Assembly (NCBI GenBank): GCA_005808665.1 | Contig: SYLG01000094.1 | Coordinates: 1-55,262 of the forward strand | Length of the DNA stretch: 55,262 bases | Reading direction: 5' to 3' | Source: Planctomycetia bacterium | GTDB lineage: Bacteria > Planctomycetota > Planctomycetia > Gemmatales > Gemmataceae | Shown: piece by piece, positions 43,026-52,090 of the stretch | Layout: every line of letters starts with the position of its first letter | Numbering within the stretch: the first letter of the stretch is position 1 | Made by a program: the position numbers and the translations under genes | The notes under the pieces: model-generated | What the model was told of the DNA's origin: nothing | Databases searched by the model: none | The model's input: only the letters and a program-made list of their open reading frames with translations

Positions 43026-44024
43026 TCAGGGAATTTCAACCGGACGGACAAACTTTTGCAAAGAATGGCAATCGGGGGAAACAAGTCCCCGATTTCCACC
43101 TGCTGACATGACAACCTCTGCAACATAAACATCTCCCCTCGAATCTACGCAAATATCATGGGGAGCAAAGAAATCCCCTGGGTCGGTAGGTCGGGAGCCT
43201 CCTCCCCATTGATGGATTAGTTTCCCGCAAGGATTCAATACCCTTACCCTTCCGCCGGTGGCATTGGCACAGGGTGGAACTGTCCCAGGCCACATTCCGG
43301 CATGATAACCGAGTTCTGCAACAAACAGGTTGCCCACCCGGTCAAAAGCCACCTGGCACGGTCTTGCTATTTCCCTCCGCTCGTCAAGGAATTGTCCCGT
43401 TGGGGAGAATATCTGGATTCGGTGGTTTTCACGATCGGCAACAAACACCTTACCCTGTTGATTCACCGCAATTCCGTGGGGTACATGAAAGGACCCTGGT
43501 CCGTTCCCGGGTTCCCCCCAGGAAAACAATAACCGACCATTTGGAGAGAATTTGTGGATGCAGGCGTTGCCGTAACCATCCGAGACATAAATGTCTCCTT
43601 CGGGAGAAAGTGCGACATTGGTCGGAAAATGAAAAGGAAGACCTGAGGTTTTGATGGTGCGATAATCTATGCTGGTTGCCCCTGTTTTCGATGGTTTCCC
43701 GCTGGTTCCGAGGGTCATCAATAAGTGACCATCAGGGGTGAATTGGCGTACCGTATGGTCAAGGTCATCCGTGCAATAAACCAAATCATCCGGTCCAATG
43801 GTGATACCATGAGCCCGTGCAAATATGCCCTCGCCCCAGGAGGTCACGAACTTTCCATCACGGTCGAACACCATGACCGGATGGTCACCCCGATTGAAAA
43901 CAAAGACACGGTCTTTCGAATCGGTTGCAATGGCAGCCACTTCGTACCAACCCCAATGGTCCGGCAATTGGGCCCAATGGTCATTTGCCTCGAAAGGGCC
44001 GGGCAATGTATTATCATTGTTCAT
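43026..44024 (-). CDS. NHL-repeat beta-propeller protein
   Basis: A 332-residue protein built of NHL repeats, each with the pattern of a propeller blade: IATDSKDRVFVFNRGDHPVMVFDRDGKFV, ARAHGITIGPDDLVYCTDDLDHTVRQFTPDGHLL, FPTNVALSPEGDIYVSDGYGNACIHKFSPNGRLL, VPHGIAVNQQGKVFVADRENHRIQIFSPTGQFL and two weaker ones. The family includes the peptidyl-alpha-hydroxyglycine amidating lyase fold, but a lyase role is not shown. No signal peptide is visible, unlike many homologues. It starts 6 nt after the SMP-30 gene stop and is likely part of that operon. It may bind or transform the sugar ligand handled by its neighbours. Confidence 0.85.
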   Translation of the reverse strand: MNNDNTLPGPFEANDHWAQLPDHWGWYEVAAIATDSKDRVFVFNRGDHPVMVFDRDGKFVTSWGEGIFARAHGITIGPDDLVYCTDDLDHTVRQFTPDGHLLMTLGTSGKPSKTGATSIDYRTIKTSGLPFHFPTNVALSPEGDIYVSDGYGNACIHKFSPNGRLLFSWGEPGNGPGSFHVPHGIAVNQQGKVFVADRENHRIQIFSPTGQFLDERREIARPCQVAFDRVGNLFVAELGYHAGMWPGTVPPCANATGGRVRVLNPCGKLIHQWGGGSRPTDPGDFFAPHDICVDSRGDVYVAEVVMSAGGNRGLVSPDCHSLQKFVRPVEIP

Positions 44025-44030
44025 CAGGAA

Positions 44031-45101
44031 TTAATTCCCCGCCTTTTGTGGGTGAAATCCCTGCGTTTTGAGGCGAATGCGAAATAGGCTTTTGTCGATT
44101 GTTACATAAAGCAGATTGCTGTCAACGCCTCCGCCAAATTCCACATTGCTGGGAATTCCTTTCCAATCTTCGAAGAGTCCGGATTGATTTCTGGGGCCGG
44201 TTGGGATGAATGCCAATTCCTTGCCTTTTGGATTAACCACCAAAATTCCAGGCCGGGAAAGGCTTCGGGATGCAATATAAAGGTTTCCCGTGACATCAAC
44301 CCGCATCCCATCACTTCCATTTTCCTTTCCAAAATCGATAATGGTTTTCCTGGAACCGTTTACCCGTCCCTGTTTATCCAATGGAAACGAATAAATTTTC
44401 ATTGCCCCTCGTTTTGGCTCTGGATCCGAGGGGCTAAGCCGGTTGCCACCATTGTTGTGGTCGGCGACAAACATGGTACGCTGGTCAGGGCTTAGAGCAA
44501 TGCCATTTGGTTTTTCCACCTCGCGAGTGACCTCTGTTACGGTGCCATCTTTTTCAATTCGGTAGACCGCCTCGGGGGTTAGTTCACGGGGTTCAGTGCC
44601 GCCGTAACGGGGATCGGTAAAGTAAATGTGTCCTTTCAGGCTTACACACAAATCGTTTGGGGAATTGAATCGTTTGCCTTGGAATCGATCTGCAACCACT
44701 TCGCTTTGGCCTGTTTTCAAGTTCCACCGCCTTACACTGCGGCTGCCCCCATCCGCACCGTCACAGGAAAGCAGGTTGCCAGAAAGATCGAAAGCCAACT
44801 CATTTGATTTTCCCGAAAGGCTGGTAAAAGGCGTTGTCTTCCCGGTGCTGGGATCGAAACGCAGAATCATGCCATTTTCCTTGCCAAAGGGAAGGTCGGT
44901 AAAATAAATGCTTCCGTCTGGGGCGAGGGCCGGGCCTTCCGTAAGGCCGCTATTGAGAGAAACCTGTCTGAGGTGGATCCTTTCCAAAACGGCCCCTTTT
45001 GGAACAATGGGGTTTTCCACCAATTCGTCCCCTTTTACACCAGTTCCTTCAAAAAGGCAAAGAGCGATAAACAGGGCTGGAATTCGATGTCGGCAAATCA
45101 T
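44031..45101 (-). CDS. SMP-30/gluconolactonase family protein, exported
   Basis: A 356-residue six-bladed propeller of the SMP-30/gluconolactonase/LRE group, which hydrolyses sugar lactones to aldonic acids. A signal peptide occupies residues 1-24 (ALFIALCLFEGTGVKG), so it works outside the cytoplasm. Family segments are LTEGPALAPDGSIYFTDLPFG, NSPNDLCVSLKGHIYFTDPRYGG (the metal-ligand Asn and Asp), KPNGIALSPDQRTMFVAD and GSDGMRVDVTGNLYIAS. The start ATG 45101 overlaps the DUF1501 stop by 4 nt (ATGA). Product aldonic acid would suit the dehydratase, dehydrogenase and aldolase steps expected of the neighbours. The lactone substrate is not identified. Confidence 0.88.
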   Translation of the reverse strand: MICRHRIPALFIALCLFEGTGVKGDELVENPIVPKGAVLERIHLRQVSLNSGLTEGPALAPDGSIYFTDLPFGKENGMILRFDPSTGKTTPFTSLSGKSNELAFDLSGNLLSCDGADGGSRSVRRWNLKTGQSEVVADRFQGKRFNSPNDLCVSLKGHIYFTDPRYGGTEPRELTPEAVYRIEKDGTVTEVTREVEKPNGIALSPDQRTMFVADHNNGGNRLSPSDPEPKRGAMKIYSFPLDKQGRVNGSRKTIIDFGKENGSDGMRVDVTGNLYIASRSLSRPGILVVNPKGKELAFIPTGPRNQSGLFEDWKGIPSNVEFGGGVDSNLLYVTIDKSLFRIRLKTQGFHPQKAGN

Positions 45102-46570
45102 GCTAAAATCCCTTTCACAAGAGAGGCTTCAAGGACACCCGTAAGGCGCTCCCTAAGTCCATTATCCATTACAAACAATTGGTCATGATGGAGCCCAAGC
45201 AGGTGGAGAATGGTGGCGTGCCAGTCGGCGACGCTGACACGGTTTTCCACGGCGGCAAGACCGATTTCATCTGTTCTGCCAAAGGAGGTTCCTGGTTTGA
45301 TCCCGGCCCCAGCCATCCAGGTGGTGAAGGCGTTTTTGTTATGGTCCCGGCCTGCTTTTCGTTCGTCCTTGTCAGGGGACATTTGGGCGATGGGGAGCCT
45401 ACCAAATTCTCCTCCCCAGACCACCAAAGTACTTTCGAAAAGGCCCCGTTGTTTTAGATCCCCCAACAAAGCGGCAATGGGTTGGTCGGTTCTTTCACAG
45501 GCTTTTTTCATGTCTGAAGCCAACCCCGTATGGTTGTCCCAAATCTGTGCATTGATATACAGTTGGACAAATCGCACTCCGCGTTCCACCAGTCGTCGGG
45601 CTATCAGGCAGCGGCGGCCATAGCTGTCGGTCGGCTCACGGCCAATACCGTACTGGTCCTTGGTATCCTTGCTTTCCCCGGTAATATCAAGAGCATCGCT
45701 TGCCGCCAACTGCATTCTTGCCGCCAGTTCATAGGTTTCCATGCGGGCGTCAAGCGCAGGTTGGTTTGGTCTCATTTTGCGATGCAATTTGTCCAGTTCG
45801 GTTCGTAATTTGACCTCCGTTTGGATTACCTCCAATGGCCGTTCCACCTCGGGTCGCAGATTTAACACGGGCGACCCGGTTGGACGAAAACGCGTTCCCT
45901 GAAAAGTTGGCGGCAAGAATCCGGCCTGCCAATTTTCCACACCATTGATGGGTAACCCCAAAGGGTCATCAAGCACCACATACGCCGGTAGGTTTTCCGA
46001 TTCGCTCCCTAATCCGTACACCACCCAGGAACCGAGAGTAGGCCGCCCGGGACCCATCTTTCCCGATTGGATCAGGTAAAGGGCGGGTTCGTGCGTCAAA
46101 TTTGTGGTGTGCATGGACCGGATAAAAGCAATGTCATCGACCTTTTTGGCCAAATGGGGCATGGCATCCGATACCCACATTCCGCTTTGGCCATATTGGC
46201 CAAAACGAAACGGGCTTTTCATCAATGCCCCTGCACTCTGCGGATTTTCCACCTCTCCGGCGATCTTGTCAAAGTAGGTCTTGCCATGGTTTTTATCGAG
46301 GAAAGGTTTCGGATCAAACAAATCCATTTGGCTCGGGCCACCATTCATGAATAGGTGAATTACCGAGTTGGCCTTCGCGGGAAAATGGGGTTGCCTTGGC
46401 TTGAGATTGGCGGGTTCGGTAGGAATACGCTCGGATGCACAAAGCTTAGGAAACGATGAATGGTGGTTGAACAAATAGCCCAAGGCCGCACCACAAAGGC
46501 CACCTTGCATGCTATTGAACAAATCCCGGCGGGTAATGGCAGGGGATGAAAATGGAAAATAATCAGGCAT
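45098..46570 (-). CDS. DUF1501 protein with Tat signal
   Basis: A 490-residue planctomycete-type DUF1501 protein, related to the sulfatase/alkaline phosphatase fold. The N-terminus has a twin-arginine motif (TRRDLFNSMQGGLCGAALGYLF), so it is probably exported folded by Tat. Family segments are VIHLFMNGGPSQMDLFDPKP, HLAKKVDDIAFIRSMHTTNLTHEPAL, GSWVVYGLGSE, GVRFVQLYI, and VVWGGEFGRLPIAQ. The function of DUF1501 is not established. These proteins almost always pair with PSCyt/DUF1549/DUF1553 proteins, as here, where the PSD1 gene ends 14 nt upstream. ATG 46570 gives the usual length. Translation is coupled to the SMP-30 gene downstream. Confidence 0.93.
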   Translation of the reverse strand: MPDYFPFSSPAITRRDLFNSMQGGLCGAALGYLFNHHSSFPKLCASERIPTEPANLKPRQPHFPAKANSVIHLFMNGGPSQMDLFDPKPFLDKNHGKTYFDKIAGEVENPQSAGALMKSPFRFGQYGQSGMWVSDAMPHLAKKVDDIAFIRSMHTTNLTHEPALYLIQSGKMGPGRPTLGSWVVYGLGSESENLPAYVVLDDPLGLPINGVENWQAGFLPPTFQGTRFRPTGSPVLNLRPEVERPLEVIQTEVKLRTELDKLHRKMRPNQPALDARMETYELAARMQLAASDALDITGESKDTKDQYGIGREPTDSYGRRCLIARRLVERGVRFVQLYINAQIWDNHTGLASDMKKACERTDQPIAALLGDLKQRGLFESTLVVWGGEFGRLPIAQMSPDKDERKAGRDHNKNAFTTWMAGAGIKPGTSFGRTDEIGLAAVENRVSVADWHATILHLLGLHHDQLFVMDNGLRERLTGVLEASLVKGILA

Positions 46571-46584
46571 CAGGTTACCGTGGG

Positions 46585-49374
46585 TTAATCCACATAAAGG
46601 AAATCCGCAGAGTTGATGATTGCGTGGCAATAAGCGGTTAGTGCCTTTTGTTGAAGGCTATCCGGATGGGGCAGGCCCCCGTGGGAGGGTTGTTTGGTCC
46701 ATTTTTCAAATAAGGAACGCAAGGCTTTAATTCCCATGGATAGTTCATTGGGTTTGGGTGGCCTCCCAAGGGCAATCAAATAAATGCGCTCCACCTGTTG
46801 TTTTGTATCGGTCCCAACCTCACCTTTCACCCGGATGGCGAATTGTTCAGCTAGGTGAAAAACCATGCCATTATTCATCAGGTGAAGGGCTTGCGGAGCA
46901 ACCACCGAATCACGCCTCTCAATGCAGTTGGGATTCATTTGGGGGAAATCAAAAGTTTCCATATGCGATGCAATGAGCTTTCGCATTTGGCTAACATAAA
47001 TAAGCCTACGCCATCCTTTCGGGGTTCCCGCCGTTGTAACCAACCCATCGGCCCTGGCGTTGACCGTGTCTCCCGGTCCGTAACGGGTTTCGTCCAATCG
47101 GCCGGCAAGAAGTAACAAGCTGTCATAGAGTGCTTCTGCATCCAGTCTGGTCAACGGCATTCGGGAAACGAAACGGTTGTCCGGATCGGCCTTTTCCTTT
47201 TCAGGGCTAATTCCGGAGCTTTGCCGATAAGTCGTGCTGGTCATCATGAGGCGGTGCATGGCTTTCATGCTCCACCCATTTTGGACGAATTCAAGGGCAA
47301 GCCAGTCCAGCAATTCCGGGTGGGAGGGAGGGTCACCAGCTTTGCCAAAATTCCCCAAGGATTTAACGATGCCCCTGCCAAAGTGGTGTTTCCAAATGCG
47401 ATTGACCGCCACCCGGCCGGTAAGGGGATGGTTCGGCATGGTCAACCATTGGGCAAAGGCAAGCCGCCGACCTGTTTGCTTCGCCCCGGTCCATGGAGCT
47501 TTATTCTCAAAGGGAGTTTTGCCATCGGTCAACATCGAAGGGACGCCCGGCCCAACCAATCGACCTGGAGTAAGAGGATCCCCGCGATGATAAATGTAGG
47601 TGGGGGTAGGCATTCCCCTGTCCCACAAAGCTTGGATCCTGGGTTCAGGACGCCGGTTGGCTTCGAGTTTTTTGACCATTTCCTCGGGTTTTGGTTTGGT
47701 CTTTGCTGTTTTGATTTCCTGGGAAATCAAGGCTTCGCTTTCTTCCCAAGCCTTTCGCTCCTTGGAAGTGACAAAGGGCAGGTGCCTTCCCGGGATGACA
47801 TCTTGACTAACAGGACCAATCCCGGGGCGGACATCAGGTTTAAGCCAATCGTTTTCGTCCAAAGCCCCTTTGAAAATATCCACCAACCGGTAATAGTCCC
47901 GATGGGGAATGGGATCGAATTTGTGGCTGTGACAGCGGGCACATTTCAATGTGAGTCCCATTACCGCCGAGCCCAAAACATCCATTTCGTCGGCAATCAC
48001 CTCGAGGCGATCAGGGACATATCCAGTAATGTTTGCCCAGGTTGCATCCGGGGCCATCCGCAAAAAACCGGTGGCAACCAGGTTGTCATAAATCTCCTGG
48101 GTGATTTCCGGGGCGTGTTCATAATCTGCCAGTTCGTCGCCCGCAAGCTGTTCCAGCAGGAACCGGTTGTAACCTTTATCGGAGTTAAGAGATCTGATGA
48201 CATAGTCGCGATAACGCCAGGCATGGGGGCGGGGCAGGTCTTGCTCCCGTTTTCCTTCTGAGTCCGCATAGCCAGCAAGGTCCAGCCAATAACGGCCCCA
48301 CCTTTCCCCGTAACGGGGAGTTGCCAATAATCGGTCGATCATTTTTTCATAGGCACCTGGGTCCGGGTTGTTACAGAAGGCCGCCAATTCAACAGGCTCA
48401 GGGGGAAGGCCGGTAAGGTCGAAATAAGCCCGGCGCATAAGAGTGGCCCGGGATGCTTCCGGGGCGAAACCAATACCTTTTTTTTGGAGTTTATCAAGGA
48501 TGAATGCATCGATGGGATTTCGGATGTTTTCCCCAGGAGACACTTTGGGAATGGCAACCCTTTCTGGAGATCGAAAAGACCAAAAATCCCGATCCTTATC
48601 ACTCACCAGAGGATCAGGTTTTGTGGTGGCAATATCAGCCAAAAGGGAACCTTCGGGGGCCCCAAGGGTGATCCACCTGGCCAGTTTTTCGATCTCTTCC
48701 GGTTCAATCGGTTTGACACATGCTTCCACAAGTCGATCATTGGGAGGCATCTTTCCTTGCCTGGTTTTTTGAATGATCCGGCTCTCCTCTGGTTTTCCCA
48801 AATCGATAGCCGGGCCGGTTTTTCCACCCTTAAGCATGGATGCCTTGGTCCTAAGGTCCAAACCCGCCTCCTTGCGGTGAAGCCCATGGCAGGCGGTGCA
48901 TCGACGCATAAGAATGGGGAGGACATCATGGAAACCTGAATCGGGCGTTACCGGGATAATATCAGCCATCCCAGTGGAGGTTTTGGCCCCTTGGGAAATC
49001 CACAATTGAATCGAATGGACTTCTGCTTCGGTCAACCGGTCTTTTTTCCCGGGAGGCATCTCTCCACTTTGGATTTTGGAGAAAAGCAAGCTTTTGTCTG
49101 GCTTGCCTGGGACGATTACCGGCCCGGATTCGCCACCTTTTTGCAATCCTTTGGGTGTTGCTAGATCAAGGTCCCCTTTTACCGCCTCACCGCCGTGACA
49201 ACGATGACATTTGGCCCGAAAAAGCGGTTGAATGGTGGTTTCAAACGACACCATGGGAAGGGACGCTTTTGCTTTGGGTGGCAAGTTGCCGTCGGCCAAG
49301 GCCATCGGAGACAACCCCAATGCCAATAAAAAACTGGCAAAAAGGACCCAATTCGGTGAAGGACAAGGAGGCAT
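46585..49374 (-). CDS. Planctomycete cytochrome C/DUF1549/DUF1553 (PSD1) protein
   Basis: A 929-residue secreted protein of the planctomycete-specific PSD1 type. The order is signal peptide (1-28), a PSCyt1 haem-like domain (CHRCH near residue 56, with GEMPPGKKDRLTEAE), a second such unit (CTACH), DUF1549/PSCyt2 (NPIDAFILDKLQKKG..ATPRYGERWGRYWLDLAGYADSEG, CARCHSHKFDPIPHRDYY), and DUF1553 (NHPLTGRVAVNRIWKHHFGRGIV, GWRRLIYVSQMRK). Three CxxCH sites suggest redox or haem binding, although the biochemical role is not settled. The gene opens a minus-strand run: PSD1, DUF1501, SMP-30, NHL and zinc alcohol dehydrogenase. This kind of pair is often linked to polysaccharide or sugar use in planctomycetes, which fits the downstream enzymes. 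Confidence 0.93.
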   Translation of the reverse strand: MPPCPSPNWVLFASFLLALGLSPMALADGNLPPKAKASLPMVSFETTIQPLFRAKCHRCHGGEAVKGDLDLATPKGLQKGGESGPVIVPGKPDKSLLFSKIQSGEMPPGKKDRLTEAEVHSIQLWISQGAKTSTGMADIIPVTPDSGFHDVLPILMRRCTACHGLHRKEAGLDLRTKASMLKGGKTGPAIDLGKPEESRIIQKTRQGKMPPNDRLVEACVKPIEPEEIEKLARWITLGAPEGSLLADIATTKPDPLVSDKDRDFWSFRSPERVAIPKVSPGENIRNPIDAFILDKLQKKGIGFAPEASRATLMRRAYFDLTGLPPEPVELAAFCNNPDPGAYEKMIDRLLATPRYGERWGRYWLDLAGYADSEGKREQDLPRPHAWRYRDYVIRSLNSDKGYNRFLLEQLAGDELADYEHAPEITQEIYDNLVATGFLRMAPDATWANITGYVPDRLEVIADEMDVLGSAVMGLTLKCARCHSHKFDPIPHRDYYRLVDIFKGALDENDWLKPDVRPGIGPVSQDVIPGRHLPFVTSKERKAWEESEALISQEIKTAKTKPKPEEMVKKLEANRRPEPRIQALWDRGMPTPTYIYHRGDPLTPGRLVGPGVPSMLTDGKTPFENKAPWTGAKQTGRRLAFAQWLTMPNHPLTGRVAVNRIWKHHFGRGIVKSLGNFGKAGDPPSHPELLDWLALEFVQNGWSMKAMHRLMMTSTTYRQSSGISPEKEKADPDNRFVSRMPLTRLDAEALYDSLLLLAGRLDETRYGPGDTVNARADGLVTTAGTPKGWRRLIYVSQMRKLIASHMETFDFPQMNPNCIERRDSVVAPQALHLMNNGMVFHLAEQFAIRVKGEVGTDTKQQVERIYLIALGRPPKPNELSMGIKALRSLFEKWTKQPSHGGLPHPDSLQQKALTAYCHAIINSADFLYVD

Positions 49375-50006
49375 TACAATTCCAGCAAGTATTCCCTACC
49401 TATCCATTATTACAGCAATTTCCTCCATGGTACAGACACCTTTGGCCAATGTTTTCAAGCATTTGATTGGGTTGATTGGATAACAAAAAGAAACAATTGA
49501 ATCACCCCTTCAAATCGATTCAAGTCCATTGAATTTGAGGTCGAAATGGGCCTTTTGTGGTGGTAATAATGAAAAGGTTTCACGATGAGACTGGCCAAAA
49601 CAGGACGAAACGAAGGAACAAATCCCTCAAAAGGAAAGGTTGGGGGGCTCGCCTTTTCGGATGTTCGGGTGATCCATTGGGATTCCCTTGGCTCGGTGCC
49701 AAACCCAAGTTTAGCAGTTGGAGTGATTTTTTTGCGTTTTTTGGGCTTGGTTTGGAACCCGGATTGCGGTTTTTCCCAGGAAATTGGAGTAGGTCAGGTT
49801 CAAAACGGCATGTATTCCCGACCCAAGTAACCTGATATTGCCCGCTACTTGCTAGATTTTAACAAGGGAGTTTGAAATTGTTCCCTGGTACTCCGGTCTT
49901 TTTCAAACTATTTGCCTCGGTTTGAAGGGTTGAAAGCCTTTGGGAATCAGGAACAAACGACTTGAATCAGAAACGGAAAAGGGGATTTGTAGTTCTGGCT
50001 TTTTAA
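49375..50006. other. Gene-poor region upstream of the transposase fossil
   Basis: No supported gene on either strand. Two overlapping plus-strand frames (about 49557-49835) have odd Phe/Trp/Gly-rich translations and no ribosome site or motif. The PSD1 promoter should lie near 49375-49500, where AT-rich sequence is visible but no clear boxes. The rest may be degenerate transposon sequence upstream of the recognisable transposase end, since the frame of the fossil is interrupted by stops here. Confidence 0.4.
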
Positions 50007-50321
50007 GGCAGGTTTAACTTTTTCCCGGGAAAACCGGGTTTTCATGGGCCCAACCGTATAACTTGGTTTAAAAGGAGTTGTGCGACCGAACCAACCATTG
50101 GCCATCTCAAAAGTGATCACCGGTTAGAAAGGAATTTATTGAGGGGTAAAACAGGAGACAAGGTGAATGGTCTGGTGAGTGCCCTTGGGTACAACCTCAA
50201 CAAATTGTTGAGGGCTTTGGCCCGCCTTCTGGTTTTCATCCTCAGAGGGGGCCAATTGCCAATGGAGCGAAAAATTGGGATTTTCAGGGCGCTCCACCAA
50301 GATCAAATCAGGATGGCATGA
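50007..50321 (+). mobile_element. IS5-family transposase remnant (C-terminal part only)
   Basis: The plus frame open from a TAA at 50004-50006 to a TGA at 50319-50321 includes CATEPTIGHLKSDHRLERNLLRGKTGDKVNGLVSALGYNLNKLLRALARLL (from about 50079). This is the characteristic C-terminus of IS5-like DDE transposases: EPVIGHLK-x-(D/E)HR-(M/L)-x-RN, GD-x-(I/V)N, then GYN-(F/L)-x-(K/R)LLR. The upstream catalytic part is missing or scrambled, and stops interrupt the frame before 50007. No terminal inverted repeats were identified. The element is therefore an old fossil, not mobile by itself. It lies about 200 bp before the compositionally foreign DUF1264 gene. A perfect 9-bp palindrome at 50195-50213 lies within the coding part and is probably incidental. 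Confidence 0.8.
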
Positions 50322-50531
50322 CCCCTTTTCAACCAAAATTCGGTTGCTTGGGTTTTTCAGGGATGATTGGCTTGGTTTACCCCAATTTATGTCCAGCTTT
50401 TGGGGTCCACCCTAGGGTTGGCCCGAGGTGCCAAACGGTTTTCGCAGGGTGAACCGATCTCTTGCCCTGCACATTCCCGGCCTGGAACCAACCGGGGATG
50501 AGTTCAACCGGTTCCCAAGGAATGCGGCGCT

Positions 50532-51254
50532 ATGAACAGACGAGAACTTCTCGGTGTGGTTGGGGCGTTGGGGGCAGGTTCAGGGCTTGGCACTTCGCAC
50601 GGCCTCGCCGACGATCACGCAAAACCTACGGACAACAAGCTTATGGCCCCGGTGGGCAACCAACACCTGCACTTTTGTGGAATCCATGTGGCTAAGAAGG
50701 ACCCGAGGATTCAGGTCATCACCCAGCACTATTGCGGGATGCGGGGGGAGCCAGGGTCCGAAATGCATCAGTGTCTGCTATACGACTCTGTCGGCAAGGG
50801 GGCCAAGCTTCTCGGCGTCGAGTACATCATCTCGAACGAGCTATTCCAGAAGCTGCCGGAGGAGGAGAAGAAGTATTGGCATGTCCACACCTACGAGGTG
50901 CTGAGTGGCGGGCTGATCGCCCCGGGCATGGCTCCGCCAGACGAGATCGCATTCATGAATGGGCTGCTCACCACTTGGGGCAAGTCGTGGCACACCTGGC
51001 CCGATCAAACAACTCCGGTGCCCATGGGCGAGCCCATGCTCATGTGGTCGTTGACGGGGGACGGCCAGGGCGACCCGAAGGTGATCGGCGCCCGCGACAG
51101 GGAGTTTGGCGTCACGACTGCGGACATTCGCAAGAAAAGGATCGATGCCATCGGCTACGAGGTTCCGGCGGTTCCCCAGCCAAAGTCGATGGACGAGGTC
51201 GGTCGGCAATGGACCGCCACCGGAGAGGACAAGCCGACGCCGAAGAAAAAGTGA
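50532..51254 (+). CDS. DUF1264 (oil-body-associated-like) protein with Tat signal, likely acquired
   Basis: A 240-residue protein of DUF1264, the family that includes plant oil-body-associated proteins and many bacterial homologues of unknown function. Segments: HLHFCGIHVAKKDPRIQVITQHYC, MHQCLLYDSVGKGAKLLGVEYIIS, LPEEEKKYWHVHTYEVLSGGLIAPGMAPPDE. The N-terminus is a Tat-type leader (MNRRELLGVVGALGAGSGLG), so the protein is probably exported. AAGGAATG lies upstream of the ATG. Codon use is unlike the neighbours: third positions are mostly G or C. A hand count of four 60-base lines in the gene gives 151 of 240 G+C (63%), against about half in nearby genes. With the transposase fossil beside it, recent acquisition is likely. 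Confidence 0.85.
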   Translation: MNRRELLGVVGALGAGSGLGTSHGLADDHAKPTDNKLMAPVGNQHLHFCGIHVAKKDPRIQVITQHYCGMRGEPGSEMHQCLLYDSVGKGAKLLGVEYIISNELFQKLPEEEKKYWHVHTYEVLSGGLIAPGMAPPDEIAFMNGLLTTWGKSWHTWPDQTTPVPMGEPMLMWSLTGDGQGDPKVIGARDREFGVTTADIRKKRIDAIGYEVPAVPQPKSMDEVGRQWTATGEDKPTPKKK

Positions 51255-51553
51255 TCGACCATTGGCAATTGGGCTTGGAATGGGGGATTATTTTCAATTT
51301 TTCCTGAATGGGTGCCAGGCAGCACTTCCCATTTCGGCCAGGCAGTTTGGCATCGGGGTCTGTGTTGAATCCTATGACGCAGGGACTGACTTGGCATCTG
51401 CCTCCGGGGCTGAAGTAGGTACGCCATCTGGTCCTTTGGGGGTAATGCGGCAATATGAAGTGGTTCAAGGGTATGATACCGACTCCAGGAGCCCAATAGG
51501 CCAATGGAGGTGGACGAAATAAAACACTAGGGTGTCCGTAGAATGCAGCCGTT
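51255..51553. other. Intergenic stretch with only ambiguous short frames
   Basis: An 80-codon plus frame starting at ATG 51280 (MGDYFQFFLNG.. to 51522) and longer minus frames overlap each other here. None has a ribosome site, a recognised motif or a convincing composition. Base composition returns to the local average after the DUF1264 stop, so the right boundary of the acquired segment may lie close to 51255. No terminator hairpin stands out. Confidence 0.35.
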
Positions 51554-51955
51554 TCAAACGATTGCGGGAATATTATGCGAGGAATGGCCACGGGTTTTGG
51601 GAATGCTTTTGGCCGGGGACCCTTGGGATTCCTTCAAGGGTTTTACCGGATGTTTTTTGGAGGGAGATTGATCGCCATCGGCGGTAATGGAGACTTGGAA
51701 AGCGAGATCACCAAGGGACAAAATATCTCCGTTTTTCAGGACCCCTTGGGTAACCGGTTTGCCATTAATATGAGTGCCATTGGTGGTGGCCAGGTCTCTG
51801 ACCAATAAATGGTCCCCGTTTTTTACCAAAATAACATGCTTTCGGGATACCTGCCGATGGGTCACGATCAGGTCCGCCTCTTCGTCCCTGCCGACGAGAG
51901 TAATGAAATGATGGATAGGGAGGTAATTGCCCTCGTTTTTAAGTATTACAGGCAT
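51554..51955 (-). CDS. Small FHA-domain protein
   Basis: A 133-residue cytoplasmic protein that is almost entirely one FHA domain, which binds phosphothreonine peptides. The landmarks are TLVGRDEEADLIV, the ligand-contacting VSRKHVIL, and TTNGTHINGKPV, then NGDILSLGDLAFQV. The last 40 residues are a Ser/Pro/Lys-rich tail. ATG 51955 places the start just before the first strand; an in-frame ATG at 52000 would add 15 residues of unclear value. It is 135 nt downstream of carB on the same strand and could be read through from it. It probably takes part in Ser/Thr kinase signalling, which is rich in planctomycetes; the partner kinase is not in the window. Confidence 0.85.
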   Translation of the reverse strand: MPVILKNEGNYLPIHHFITLVGRDEEADLIVTHRQVSRKHVILVKNGDHLLVRDLATTNGTHINGKPVTQGVLKNGDILSLGDLAFQVSITADGDQSPSKKHPVKPLKESQGSPAKSIPKTRGHSSHNIPAIV

Positions 51956-52090
51956 GGGAAGGTTTGAATACCCCCAAGGTAAAGGTTGAACTCCCACCAT
52001 GATACTTGGGCGACGGTAGGGTCAATCAATGCCAAAATGCCTAATGTACCAAAATTTCCTAAAGGTAGGCCGGCAATGGCAGAAATTGCA

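Noticed and set aside
49557-49835. Two overlapping plus-strand frames of 81-92 codons
   Set aside because: Aromatic-rich, low-complexity translations in two frames at once, without start signals; likely non-coding or decayed sequence.
50024-50042. CCCGG-GAAAA-CCGGG-TTTT hairpin resembling an intrinsic terminator
   Set aside because: It falls inside the transposase-fossil frame, has only a 5-bp stem, and no plus-strand gene ends there.
50195-50213. Perfect 9-bp palindrome CCTCAACAA-A-TTGTTGAGG
   Set aside because: It encodes the NLNKLLR part of the transposase remnant, so a regulatory role is not needed to explain it.
51280-51522. 80-codon plus-strand frame after the DUF1264 gene
   Set aside because: No ribosome site or known motif, and equally long frames exist on the opposite strand; not strong enough to call a gene.
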